Shown here: one piece after another, positions 1 through 8,481 of the stretch
How the letters are laid out: the number at the start of each line of letters is the position of its first letter
Position numbering within the stretch: position 1 is the stretch's first letter
NCBI GenBank assembly: GCA_964599235.1
Contig: CAZRDX010000015.1
Coordinates: 1 to 64,000 of the forward strand
DNA: 64,000 bases
Source: DRPN01 sp964599235
Lineage (GTDB): Bacteria > Bacteroidota > Bacteroidia > Bacteroidales > VadinHA17
Direction of reading: 5' to 3'
The notes under the pieces: generated by a model
Told to the model about the DNA's origin: nothing
What the model saw: the letters and a program-made list of their open reading frames with translations, nothing else
Databases searched by the model: none
Translations under genes and position numbers: made by a program

Positions 1-726
1 CGTTCCCGCACGCTGTCGCGCAGCGGCCACGCCACCGCCGAGACGGGTCTGCTGCTCGGCATGCAGCTCATGCCGGCAGCAGGGATGCAGGTCAGCGGCT
101 ACGTCGACATCTACCGCTCGCCGCTGCTGCAACGCAGCATCTCCGCCCCGCCGTGGGGCAGCGAAGCGGGAGCAGCCCTCACATGGCAGATCAGGAAAGA
201 GATGCAGCTGTACATCACCTGGCGTCACGACGAATATCGCAGGGATCTGCCCCAAGGAACGAAGATGCAATGCACCGGCACGGTGCGCCGCGACCATCTG
301 CGGCTGCAGACCACCTATCCTCTGGCAGGAGGCTGGAGCACCACCACCCGCCTGGACCTGAGCCGGTGGCAGAACAGCGCCACCGCGCCGCGGCAGGGGT
401 ACTTCGCCGGTCAGGACCTGCACTACCGCTCCTCCCGGCAGCCGCTCTACCTGCACGCCCGCTTCGCCCTCTTCGACACGCGGTATGAGACACGTATCTA
501 CACCTACGAGCACGACCTGCTCTATGCTTTCTCCACACCCGCCTTCACGGGACGGGGGATACGGTGGTATCTCCTGCTGTCGCTGCCCCTGGCCCGGGGA
601 TGGCAGGGCAGCGTGCGTCTGTCCCGGACGCTCTACCGCGACCGTCAGGAGCTGGGCAGCGGACCGGCACGGGTCAGCGTGCCGCAACGTACGGAACTGA
701 AGGTACAGCTGCGGTGGCACCGGTGA
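1..726 (+). CDS. C-terminal part of a helix-hairpin-helix / outer-membrane barrel-type protein (5' truncated)
   Basis: The reading frame is open from the first base of the window, so the true start lies upstream; the first ATG at base 61 is internal. The visible 241 or so residues alternate hydrophobic and polar residues with many aromatic residues, as in antiparallel beta-barrel strands, and end in a charged Leu-Arg-Trp-His-Arg tail. The segment Tyr-Glu-His-Asp-Leu-Leu-Tyr-Ala-Phe-Ser followed by a Gly-Arg-Gly-Ile-Arg turn resembles the C-terminal region of Bacteroidota proteins that carry ComEA-like helix-hairpin-helix repeats at their N-terminus; that N-terminal part is outside the window, so this is recall of family resemblance, not proof. 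It ends exactly at the base before the convergent lipoprotein gene. Confidence 0.6.
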   Translation, partial: RSRTLSRSGHATAETGLLLGMQLMPAAGMQVSGYVDIYRSPLLQRSISAPPWGSEAGAALTWQIRKEMQLYITWRHDEYRRDLPQGTKMQCTGTVRRDHLRLQTTYPLAGGWSTTTRLDLSRWQNSATAPRQGYFAGQDLHYRSSRQPLYLHARFALFDTRYETRIYTYEHDLLYAFSTPAFTGRGIRWYLLLSLPLARGWQGSVRLSRTLYRDRQELGSGPARVSVPQRTELKVQLRWHR

Positions 727-1623
727 TCAGCGGCGACGCATCAGGAAGATATGATATTTCCCGTCGCGGGCATCACGGCGGTGGAAATAGAGAAGACGGC
801 CGTCGTCACTGAGAGTGGGTGCCTCAGCCATCGCCCCCTGCACCAGCACACAAGGTTCCCCGAAAGGTTCATCCTCGCCGTCACGCACGGCCACACATAT
901 CTCGGTGACCGTATCCCCCTTGCGCAGGCGGGTGAAATAAAGCTCCCGCCGCGTAGCATCGACGGCCACTCCATAGACCAGACAGGCCGGATCATTGACG
1001 CGTGCCAGCAACCCGCCGGCCTCCGGCAGCTCGCAGAAGAGCGTATCCTCCCACCGGGCCATCCCCAAGAAGGCCTCCTCAGGCACGGGACCTTGCCGAA
1101 AACGTGCCTGCGTATAGGTGAGATACTTCCCCTCCCTGCCGATCTCGGCCCCCATGATCAGCCAGCCGGGGATCAGCTTATAGAAATCACCCGGCACCAC
1201 ATGCACCCCCTCCACCTTGCCCGCCGTGAAGATCCCGGAACGGAGGGTACGGAGCGTATCAGGATAGCCGCGGGTGGTGATGAAGTAGAAATGACCCTGC
1301 AGGTCCATGCTGGGAACGGCATCAAGATGGGGCGGAAGACCGTTGACACCTTCCACCGGCCCTTCAAAACGGAAAAGGGTATCACTGACACGGCCGGCAT
1401 AGTAAATGGACGTGGTGACACCGTCGTTGAGGCTGTTGAAGAAAAGCCACCTGCCGTCACGACTGAGGAAAGGTTCCATGGCATCGCCGTCATACCCTTC
1501 GATAGTTACAGGCACCGCCTCCCCGAAACGGGGACAGCGGGGCGGAGCAGCCTTCCTGTCGGAGCAGGCGGACAACAGAAGAAGAACAAGAACGAAAAAC
1601 AAAAGTGAGCGTGACAATGGCAT
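727..1623 (-). CDS. PD40/TolB-type beta-propeller lipoprotein
   Basis: The chosen start (MPLSRSL...) gives a typical lipoprotein signal: hydrophobic stretch then Leu-Leu-Ser-Ala-Cys, with Cys as the lipidation site near residue 20. A longer in-frame start 42 bases upstream would put a polar segment before the signal and is less likely. The roughly 280-residue mature part holds several repeats of the kind Ser-x-Asp-Gly-Arg-x-Leu-x-Phe, typical of PD40/WD40-like propeller blades (for example around the words DGRWLFFNS and DGRLLYFHR). No catalytic motif is visible, so binding or sensing in the periplasm is an inference. It is the last gene of a tight leftward run carB-acetyltransferase-glycosyltransferase-lipoprotein and converges with the barrel gene. 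Confidence 0.75.
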   Translation of the reverse strand: MPLSRSLLFFVLVLLLLSACSDRKAAPPRCPRFGEAVPVTIEGYDGDAMEPFLSRDGRWLFFNSLNDGVTTSIYYAGRVSDTLFRFEGPVEGVNGLPPHLDAVPSMDLQGHFYFITTRGYPDTLRTLRSGIFTAGKVEGVHVVPGDFYKLIPGWLIMGAEIGREGKYLTYTQARFRQGPVPEEAFLGMARWEDTLFCELPEAGGLLARVNDPACLVYGVAVDATRRELYFTRLRKGDTVTEICVAVRDGEDEPFGEPCVLVQGAMAEAPTLSDDGRLLYFHRRDARDGKYHIFLMRRR

Positions 1624-1668
1624 CTTTTCCCTGCAAGTTACGGAATGTTGGTCAAAGATGCACATGGT

Positions 1669-2820
1669 TCAGGTGCCCTTCCGCCGGTCCCAGTGCCCCC
1701 GGCTGGAGGCAGGGGTGGTGACCGTCAGCATCAGAACGATCACAACATAAAGAGGATAGAGGAGCTGGAGGAACGGCACATAAAGCAGGATCTTCTTCCT
1801 TCCGAAAAAGGTGAGGGCACTGATGAGGAGCCCCAGTTCGGGGAGGGTCTTGACGAGGAGGAGAGTCACCGGCAGGGGCCACAGGGCAGGGTCACGGAAG
1901 GTGAGGATGAGAGCCGCGAGGGGGACGAGGTTGGCCAGCAGGACGAGGAGGGCGGTGGCGAGGGTGTCGCCATCGCGGTAGCGGGGTGTCTTGCCGGCCC
2001 AGCGGCGGCGCTGCCGCAGCAGCGCCCGCAGGCCTGCCGGCTCACGGACGGTGACGGTGGCCCGCCGCGAACGGAGGAAACTGATGGCCGCAGGACGGTG
2101 CGCCTTGACCGTATGCAGCAGGAAAACATCTTCGCCGCTGGCCACGTCGCGGCGCAGCGGGTCGTCCTCGAGGCGGAGCAGCTCGCCGGAAAAGGCCATG
2201 TTGGCCCCGCTGCAGAAGAGAGGATGGCCGAGGGTGGCGGCGCCGGCAGCGATGAGGGCCAGCACGGCGCTCTCGGCCGTGCGGAAGAGGCCCACCACAC
2301 CGGGACGCTGCTGCGGCAGCACGGGGGCCGCCACGAAAGCCGCCCCCGTGCGGCGACGCCAGGCCATCAGGACAGCCACCCACGACGGCGGCGGCAAAGC
2401 ATCGGCGTCGGTGGTGAGCAGGAAAGTGCCGCGGGCGGCACGGGCCCCCGTGAGCAACGCCTCCTTTTTGCCATGGCCGCCATTGCGCAGCACCCGCAGA
2501 CGCCCGTCCTCCGCCGCCGCCCGCCCCAGCAACGACCACGTGGCATCAGCAGAGTGATCGTCGACAAAGAGGATCTCGGTGAGCTCCGCGGGCCACGTCT
2601 GGCGTCGCAGCGCCGCCAGCAGGGCCGGCAGATGCGCCTCCTCATTGCGGCAGGGCACCACAATGCTCACACGCTCACGCGGAGCGGCACAACCCTCGTC
2701 AAAAACGGGTGTGCGATGCCAGCCGTACAGAAAAAACAACAGCAGGAGAGCATACAACACCACAGGCAGCAGAAGCAGGAAAGCAGGGGCCGTGAAAAAA
2801 GCGTGGATCATTTCATCCAT
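1669..2820 (-). CDS. membrane glycosyltransferase, family 2
   Basis: A 383-residue inner-membrane glycosyltransferase. One hydrophobic helix at about residues 8-32 precedes a GT-A domain: VSIVVPCRNEE at the nucleotide-sugar fold start, FVDDHSAD, a DxD-like metal site in TTDADALPPP, and the acceptor motif Arg-Gln-Arg-Arg-Arg-Trp near residue 270. Two or more hydrophobic helices follow at the C-terminus. This order is that of processive or lipid-linked-sugar GT2 enzymes; the donor and acceptor cannot be told. Its ATG lies inside the last codons of the acetyltransferase gene (13-base overlap), which points to translational coupling. It is followed 45 bases later by the propeller lipoprotein. Confidence 0.85.
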   Translation of the reverse strand: MDEMIHAFFTAPAFLLLLPVVLYALLLLFFLYGWHRTPVFDEGCAAPRERVSIVVPCRNEEAHLPALLAALRRQTWPAELTEILFVDDHSADATWSLLGRAAAEDGRLRVLRNGGHGKKEALLTGARAARGTFLLTTDADALPPPSWVAVLMAWRRRTGAAFVAAPVLPQQRPGVVGLFRTAESAVLALIAAGAATLGHPLFCSGANMAFSGELLRLEDDPLRRDVASGEDVFLLHTVKAHRPAAISFLRSRRATVTVREPAGLRALLRQRRRWAGKTPRYRDGDTLATALLVLLANLVPLAALILTFRDPALWPLPVTLLLVKTLPELGLLISALTFFGRKKILLYVPFLQLLYPLYVVIVLMLTVTTPASSRGHWDRRKGT

Positions 2821-3281
2821 TCGTACAGCGCATAGTGGTCGCCGTCCATGCCCAGACGCCGGTACACCTTGCGGGCGACGGTGTTACTCTTATCGACATA
2901 GAGGCGCAGGCCGGAGATGTCCGGGTCGGCCATCACCCGCTCATGCAGATGGCGGTACATCCGGCCGAAGACCCCTTTGCGCCGCTCTTCCGGCACCACA
3001 TACACCGACTGGATCCACCACACCATGGCACTGCGCCAGTCGCTCCACTCGTAGGTGATGAGGAGGGAGGCGATCACCCGGCCGTCGCGCAGCGCGACGA
3101 AATATCTCCCCAGCGAGGGGCGCCGGAAGACTTCGGCGACACCCCGTTCCACGACGGCAGGGTTGAGCTCCAGACCCTCGGTCTCACGGGCCATGGCCAC
3201 CTGGAAGGAGGCGATACGGGCAGCCTCGCCGGGACGGGCCTTCCGCACCTCCAGATCATCCGAATGATCACCGGTACTCAT
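2808..3281 (-). CDS. GNAT-family N-acetyltransferase
   Basis: A 157-residue GNAT domain. The start is taken as the ATG that overlaps the carB stop by 14 bases, because it gives the usual GNAT beginning (LEVRKARPGEAARIASFQ); the frame is open further upstream but only as an antisense-like translation of carB. The acetyl-CoA binding region is visible as VYVVPEERRKGVFGRM, a variant of the Q/R-x-x-G-x-G/A motif, and the C-terminal part SNTVARKVYRRLGM is the usual helix-strand ending. The substrate is unknown. Its place right behind carB in an arginine locus invites comparison with acetylglutamate-forming enzymes, but it looks like a general small-molecule or protein acetyltransferase and I do not assign that role. 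Confidence 0.8.
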   Translation of the reverse strand: MSTGDHSDDLEVRKARPGEAARIASFQVAMARETEGLELNPAVVERGVAEVFRRPSLGRYFVALRDGRVIASLLITYEWSDWRSAMVWWIQSVYVVPEERRKGVFGRMYRHLHERVMADPDISGLRLYVDKSNTVARKVYRRLGMDGDHYALYEWMK

Positions 3282-6200
3282 CCCACGAGCTGATGGAAAG
3301 GTCCTCGATGTCGTATTTACAGAAGGCCAGGATGAAGGCACTGGCCAGACGGGCGTTCGTGATGAGCGGAATGTTGTAGTCGACCGCACTGCGACGGATG
3401 AGATAATCGTTATCCAGCTCATCCTTGGAGAGGTTCTTCGGGATGTTGATGACCAGGTCGACCTGGTGCCGGCGTATCAGCTCGAGCGTGTTGGGGCTCT
3501 CTTTCTCGTCGGGCCAGTAGGCCAGGGTGGTCTCGATGCCGTACTGGTCATAGAACTGTTTGGTGCCGCGGGTGGCATAGAGCCGGTAGCCTTTCTCGAG
3601 GAGGGCCCGGGCACTGTTGATCAGCTCTACCTTGGAGCGGGCAGGACCGGTGGAGAGGAGGATGGCCTTGCGGGGGATATGATAGCCTACCGAGAGCATG
3701 GCCTTGAGGACTGCCTCGTAAAAATCATCACCCAGGCATCCCACCTCGCCCGTCGATGACATGTCCACCCCCAGCACGGGGTCGGCCATCTGCAGTCGAG
3801 AAAAGGAGAACTGGGGTGCCTTCACCCCCACATAGTCGAGCTCGAAGATCGATTTCTCCGGCGGCGAGACCTTTTCGCCCAGCATGATGCGCGTGGCCAG
3901 ATCGATCAGATTGACCTTGAGCACCTTGGAGACGAAAGGCATCGAACGTGAGGCCCTCAGGTTACACTCGATCACCTTGATCTGGTTGTCCTTGGCCAGG
4001 AACTGCATGTTGAAGGGGCCGCTGATCTTCAGCTCACGGGCGATGTCGCGGGAGATATGCTTGATGCGTCGCACCGTCTCCAGGTAGATCTTCTGCGGCG
4101 GGAAGACCATCGTGGCATCGCCCGAATGCACCCCGGCAAACTCCACATGCTCGGAGATGGCATAGGCGATGATCTCCCCCTCGCGTGCCACGGCATCGAT
4201 CTCGATCTCTTTGGCTTCCTGGATGAACTCGGTGACCACCACCGGATACTGTTTCGACACCTCAGCGGCCAGGCGGAGGAAATGGTCGAGCTCCTCCTCG
4301 TTGGAGACAACGTTCATCGCCGCCCCGGAGAGCACATACGAAGGACGGATGAGCACGGGGAACCCGATCTCCCTCACGAAATGATGGATATCCTCCAGGC
4401 TGGTCAGCTCTTGCCAGCGGGGCTGGTCGACCCCCAGCTCGTCGAGCATGGAGGAGAACTTGTGACGGTTCTCGGCCCGGTCGATGGAGACGGGCGAGGT
4501 GCCCAGCACCGGCACCTGCCGGCGGTAAAGACGCATCGCCAGATTGTTGGGGATCTGGCCGCCTGTGGAGACGATCACCCCGTAAGGACGCTCCAGGTCG
4601 ACGATGTCCAGGACACGCTCGAAAGAGAGCTCGTCAAAATAGAGCCTGTCGGAGATATCATAGTCGGTGCTCACCGTCTCGGGATTGTAGTTGATGATCA
4701 CCGAACGGTACCCTTTTTCCTGGACGGTGTGGAGAGCACTCACCCCGCACCAGTCGAACTCCACACTGCTGCCGATGCGGTAAGCCCCCGAACCCAGCAC
4801 GATGACCGACTTCTTTTCATCATCAAAGCTGATGTCGTGTTCGTTGGCACTGTATGTAAGATAAAGGTAGTTGGTGAGAGCGGGATATTCGGCCGCGAGG
4901 GTATCGATCTGTTTGACGTAGGGGACGATGTTGCGGGCGATACGATGTTCCCGCACGGTGAGCAGTGCCTCGTCCATCTTGCCTGAAGGAGGATCGAGGA
5001 CAAAACGGGCGATCTGGAAATCGGAGAAACCCTGGATCTTGGCCTCGCGCAGCCGGTCGTCATCGAGTTCCTCGAGGGAGGTAAGTTGTGACAGCTCGTT
5101 CTTCAGGTCGAAGATATTCTTCAGTTTATAGAGGAACCACCGGTCGATGCGGGTGAGTTCATAGACCCGGTCGATGGAATAGCCTTTCTCGAAAGCGTCG
5201 GCGATGACGAAGATACGCATGTCGGTGGGTTCGGCCAGCTCGCGCTCCACATCGTCAAAGGTGAGGTCGCGGTTCCCGACGAAGCCGTGCATGCCCTGGC
5301 CGATCATACGGATCCCTTTCTGGATGGCCTCTTCGAAGGTACGGCCGATAGCCATCACCTCACCCACACTCTTCATGCTGCTGCCGATGTGGTGGGATAC
5401 GCCTTCGAACTTGTTGAGGTCCCAGCGAGGGATCTTGCAGACGATATAATCGAGGGCCGGTTCGAAAAAGGCGGTAGTGGTACGGGTGACGGCATTCTTG
5501 AGCTGGTGGAGGCCGTAGCCCACGGCCAGCTTGGCCGCCACGAAAGCCAGGGGATAGCCGGTGGCTTTGGAAGCCAGGGCACTGGAACGCGAAAGACGGG
5601 CGTTCACCTCAATGACCCGGTAATCCTCCGACTCAGGGTCGAGAGCATACTGGATGTTGCATTCCCCGACGATGCCGATGTGCCGGATCACCTTGATGGA
5701 GAGCTCCCGCAGCTTGTGGTATTCGCTGTTGGTGAGGGTCTGCGAGGGAGCCACGACGATGCTCTCGCCCGTATGGATGCCCAGGGGGTCGAAGTTCTCC
5801 ATGTTACAGACAGTGATGCAGTTGTCGTAGCGGTCGCGTACCACCTCGTACTCCACCTCTTTCCATCCTTTCAGCGATTCTTCAACCAGGATCTGACCCG
5901 TATAGGAAAAGGCTTTGGCGGCTTGTTCCCGCAGCTCTTCCTCGTTCTGGCAGAAAGCGCTTCCCTGGCCGCCGAGGGTATAGGCCGAGCGTATGATCAC
6001 GGGGAACCCCAGCTTCCGGCCCGCCTCGAGGGCCTCTTCGAGGGAGGTGACCGCATGGCTGCGCGGCGTCTTCACATCGATCTCTTCCAGCTTGCGGACA
6101 AACAGCTCACGGTCCTCCGTGTCCATGATGGCCTGCACCGGCGTGCCCAGCACCTCCACGCCGTAGCGTTCCAGCACGCCGTTTTTGTGCAGCTCGATGC

Positions 6201-6498
6201 CGCAGTTGAGGGCCGTCTGACCACCAAAGGAGAGAAGGATGCCGTCGGGCCGCTCCTTGCGGATCACCTGCTCCACAAACCAAGGTGTCACCGGCAGGAA
6301 ATAGATCTTGTCGGCCACCTTCTCGGAGGTCTGCACCGTCGCAATGTTGGGGTTGATCAACACGGTGCGGATGCCCTCCTCCCGCATCGCCTTGAGGGCC
6401 TGTGAACCCGAATAGTCGAACTCACCCGCCTCCCCGATCTTCAAAGCGCCCGAACCAAGCAGAAGGACTTTTTTCAATGATGCTTTTTTCACTTTCAA
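3268..6498 (-). CDS. carB: carbamoyl-phosphate synthase large subunit
   Basis: The 1076-residue length matches CarB (about 1073). The internal duplication is clear: an ATP-grasp half starting LLLGSGALKIGEAGEFDYSG and a second starting VIVLGSGAYRIGSSVEFDW near residue 560. The last 140 residues form the allosteric MGS-like domain (ILLSTGPARSKVELINSAR, then VINIPKNLSKDE). It uses glutamine-derived ammonia, bicarbonate and two ATP to make carbamoyl phosphate, the precursor of arginine and pyrimidines. The small glutaminase subunit gene carA is not in the window. The gene is divergent from argR with 187 bases between, so supply for arginine synthesis and control by ArgR are likely but inferred. 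Its 3' end overlaps the acetyltransferase gene. Confidence 0.96.
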   Translation of the reverse strand: MKVKKASLKKVLLLGSGALKIGEAGEFDYSGSQALKAMREEGIRTVLINPNIATVQTSEKVADKIYFLPVTPWFVEQVIRKERPDGILLSFGGQTALNCGIELHKNGVLERYGVEVLGTPVQAIMDTEDRELFVRKLEEIDVKTPRSHAVTSLEEALEAGRKLGFPVIIRSAYTLGGQGSAFCQNEEELREQAAKAFSYTGQILVEESLKGWKEVEYEVVRDRYDNCITVCNMENFDPLGIHTGESIVVAPSQTLTNSEYHKLRELSIKVIRHIGIVGECNIQYALDPESEDYRVIEVNARLSRSSALASKATGYPLAFVAAKLAVGYGLHQLKNAVTRTTTAFFEPALDYIVCKIPRWDLNKFEGVSHHIGSSMKSVGEVMAIGRTFEEAIQKGIRMIGQGMHGFVGNRDLTFDDVERELAEPTDMRIFVIADAFEKGYSIDRVYELTRIDRWFLYKLKNIFDLKNELSQLTSLEELDDDRLREAKIQGFSDFQIARFVLDPPSGKMDEALLTVREHRIARNIVPYVKQIDTLAAEYPALTNYLYLTYSANEHDISFDDEKKSVIVLGSGAYRIGSSVEFDWCGVSALHTVQEKGYRSVIINYNPETVSTDYDISDRLYFDELSFERVLDIVDLERPYGVIVSTGGQIPNNLAMRLYRRQVPVLGTSPVSIDRAENRHKFSSMLDELGVDQPRWQELTSLEDIHHFVREIGFPVLIRPSYVLSGAAMNVVSNEEELDHFLRLAAEVSKQYPVVVTEFIQEAKEIEIDAVAREGEIIAYAISEHVEFAGVHSGDATMVFPPQKIYLETVRRIKHISRDIARELKISGPFNMQFLAKDNQIKVIECNLRASRSMPFVSKVLKVNLIDLATRIMLGEKVSPPEKSIFELDYVGVKAPQFSFSRLQMADPVLGVDMSSTGEVGCLGDDFYEAVLKAMLSVGYHIPRKAILLSTGPARSKVELINSARALLEKGYRLYATRGTKQFYDQYGIETTLAYWPDEKESPNTLELIRRHQVDLVINIPKNLSKDELDNDYLIRRSAVDYNIPLITNARLASAFILAFCKYDIEDLSISSWDEYR

Positions 6499-6571
6499 TG
6501 GTTCTTTTCCCGTTCTTATCCCGTACCGTGGCCTCTCCGGTTCCGCCGTTCTCCCCCTCCCGGCACGGCTG

Positions 6572-6579
6572 CAAAGATA
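6572..6579 (-). promoter_or_regulatory. Bacteroides-type -7 box for carB
   Basis: On the minus strand the sequence reads TATCTTTG, a full match to TAnnTTTG, 74 bases before the carB ATG. No convincing TTG element stands 18-20 bases further upstream; instead a run of C and G residues lies there. The gap also holds the argR promoter on the other strand. Confidence 0.55.
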
Positions 6580-6633
6580 GTATCCCCCCGGGGGGGACGA
6601 AAAATCGTGCGAAAAATAATCGAAAAATTTTTA

Positions 6634-6684
6634 TTGGTAAAATAAAAATGCATATTTTTGCAGCGTATTCACATATTTATTCAC
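6634..6684 (+). promoter_or_regulatory. argR promoter with candidate ARG box
   Basis: TTG at 6634-6636 and a -7 box TATTTTTG at 6653-6660 make a plausible, somewhat short-spaced (16 bp) Bacteroidota promoter. Overlapping the -7 box is TGCATATTTTTGCA (6649-6662), which has the half-site spacing of the ArgR consensus TGAATwwwwATTCA with changes at three positions. Two further ATTCA half-sites lie at 6667-6671 and 6679-6683, just ahead of the start codon. ArgR hexamers bind pairs of such boxes in other phyla, so autoregulation and control of divergent carB are reasonable guesses. Confidence 0.4.
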
Positions 6685-6685
6685 C

Positions 6686-7168
6686 ATGAACGACAAGAAC
6701 AGCAGGTTGTATCTGATACGGCAACTGATCCGGGAGTATGACATATACAATCAGGAACAGTTGCTGAATATGTTGACGGAGCGTGGGTACAAGGTGACAC
6801 AGGCGACGCTTTCGCGGGATCTGAAGTTCCTGCGTGCCGGCAAGATCCCTTTCCGTGACGGCAAGTACAAGTATGTGCTGGATGAGACGGCACGTCTGGA
6901 TCCCGCGACCGAGGCGACCCCTTCGGCGGGGGACGGGTTCGTATCGCTGGAGTTCGCCCAGCATCTGGTGCTGATACGCACCCTGCCGGGTTATGCCAAC
7001 ATGCTGGCCATCGCCATCGACAGGGCAAGACGTTACGAGCTGGCCGGAACCATTGCAGGCGACGATACCATCCTCGTGATCCCCCGCGACGGGGTGAGCC
7101 GCGAAGCGGTGAAAAAAGCCCTGCAATGGATCTTCCCCGACATCGCTGAAAAGATCGCAAAATCATAA
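6686..7168 (+). CDS. argR: arginine repressor
   Basis: A 160-residue ArgR, the usual size. The N-terminal winged helix contains the recognition-helix signature TQATLSRDLK (around residues 44-53). The C-terminal arginine-binding and hexamerisation domain carries the conserved GTIAGDDTILV motif near residue 125. With arginine bound it represses biosynthetic genes or activates catabolic ones. It is the first gene of a rightward unit argR-argG-proC-argH-proB paralogue-proB-proA with gaps of 2 to 32 bases, and stands divergent from carB, so it probably controls both directions. Confidence 0.95.
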   Translation: MNDKNSRLYLIRQLIREYDIYNQEQLLNMLTERGYKVTQATLSRDLKFLRAGKIPFRDGKYKYVLDETARLDPATEATPSAGDGFVSLEFAQHLVLIRTLPGYANMLAIAIDRARRYELAGTIAGDDTILVIPRDGVSREAVKKALQWIFPDIAEKIAKS

Positions 7169-7200
7169 TTATTCAAAAATCTTAAAAACATTTCCAGACA

Positions 7201-8451
7201 ATGAAAAACCAGAAGATCGTCCTTGCGTACAGCGGAGGACTGGACACCTCCGTTATCCTGAAATGGCTGATCGATCGCGGCAACGAGGTCACCGCCTACG
7301 TAGCCGATGTGGGACAGGATGACGATTTTGATGAGGTACGGGAGAAAGCGCTGAAGATAGGTGCCCATAGTGTCATCATAGAAGATCTGAAGCGGGAATT
7401 CGTGACCGATTACATTTTTCCCGCCATCCGTGCCAATGCCATCTACGAGAACCGTTATCTGCTGGGTACGGCACTGGCACGTCCGCTCATTGCCAAGCGG
7501 ATGATCGATGCGGCCAATCGGCTGGGAGCCACCGTCGTCTCGCACGGTGCCACCGGAAAAGGGAACGACCAGGTGCGTTTTGAGCTTTCCTTCTATGCAC
7601 TCAACCCAAAGATCAACGTCTTCTCTCCGTGGAAAGATGCCGAATTCCTGGAGGAGTTCAAAGGCCGTACCGACATGATCCGCTACGCCGAGCGTTCGGG
7701 CATCCCTGTCAAGGCCACCCAGGCCAAACCCTACAGTGAAGACGACAACCTGATGCATATTAGTCACGAGGCAGGCATCCTGGAAGATCCCGCCCTCAAG
7801 GCCGACAAAAACATCCTCTCGAAGATCACCCATCCTTTCGATGCCCCGGATGAGCCGGAGAGCATCATCATCGAGTTCAAGGACGGCACGCCGGTGAAGA
7901 TCACAAACCGGGGCGACGGCACCGAGAAGAGCGACCCCCTCGAACTGTTCATGTATGCCAACGAGCTGGGATGCAAGCATGGCATCGGACTGCTCGACAT
8001 GGTGGAGAACCGTTTCGTGGGCATCAAATCCCGAGGCATTTACGAGACCCCCGGCGCCGAGATCCTCTTCAAGGCCCACCAGGACATCGAAGGCATCGCC
8101 ATGGACCGTGAGGTGATGCGTCTGCGCAATATGCTCACCCCCAAATTCTCCGAACTGGTCTATTACGGCTTCTGGTTCAGTCCTGAGATGGACTTCCTGA
8201 TGGCGGCCATCCGCAAGAGCCAGGAACTGATCGACGGCAAGGTATACATCACCCTGTACAAAGGCAATGTGATCATCGACGGCCGGGAATCGCCCAGCTC
8301 GCTCTATGATCAGGATCTTTCGAGCATGGACATCGAAGGAGGCTTCGACCAGAAGGACAGCAAAGGGTTCATCAAGATCAACGCTATCCGGCTGATGGCC
8401 CATCATGCCATCGTGAGCAAACACAAAAAGAACCACATCTACACCATCTGA
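7201..8451 (+). CDS. argG: argininosuccinate synthase
   Basis: A 416-residue type-1-like argininosuccinate synthase. The N-type ATP pyrophosphatase loop AYSGGLDTS is at residues 9-17, and SHGATGKGNDQVRFE (citrulline/aspartate site) follows near residue 115. It joins citrulline and aspartate with ATP to form argininosuccinate in the cytoplasm. The start ATG lies 32 bases after argR. The product passes to ArgH encoded two genes downstream; proC is inserted between the two, so arginine and proline genes are interleaved. Confidence 0.96.
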   Translation: MKNQKIVLAYSGGLDTSVILKWLIDRGNEVTAYVADVGQDDDFDEVREKALKIGAHSVIIEDLKREFVTDYIFPAIRANAIYENRYLLGTALARPLIAKRMIDAANRLGATVVSHGATGKGNDQVRFELSFYALNPKINVFSPWKDAEFLEEFKGRTDMIRYAERSGIPVKATQAKPYSEDDNLMHISHEAGILEDPALKADKNILSKITHPFDAPDEPESIIIEFKDGTPVKITNRGDGTEKSDPLELFMYANELGCKHGIGLLDMVENRFVGIKSRGIYETPGAEILFKAHQDIEGIAMDREVMRLRNMLTPKFSELVYYGFWFSPEMDFLMAAIRKSQELIDGKVYITLYKGNVIIDGRESPSSLYDQDLSSMDIEGGFDQKDSKGFIKINAIRLMAHHAIVSKHKKNHIYTI

Positions 8452-8481
8452 ACGGTTCCATAGGACTCAAAACATACGATC

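Noticed and set aside
2808..3281. GNAT gene as the missing N-acetylglutamate synthase
   Set aside because: Only position supports it; the sequence looks like a general GNAT protein and has no amino-acid-kinase or synthase-specific feature that I can name.
2808..3422. Longer acetyltransferase starting at base 3422
   Set aside because: The first 47 residues are a translation of the carB antisense phase and do not fit a GNAT N-terminus.
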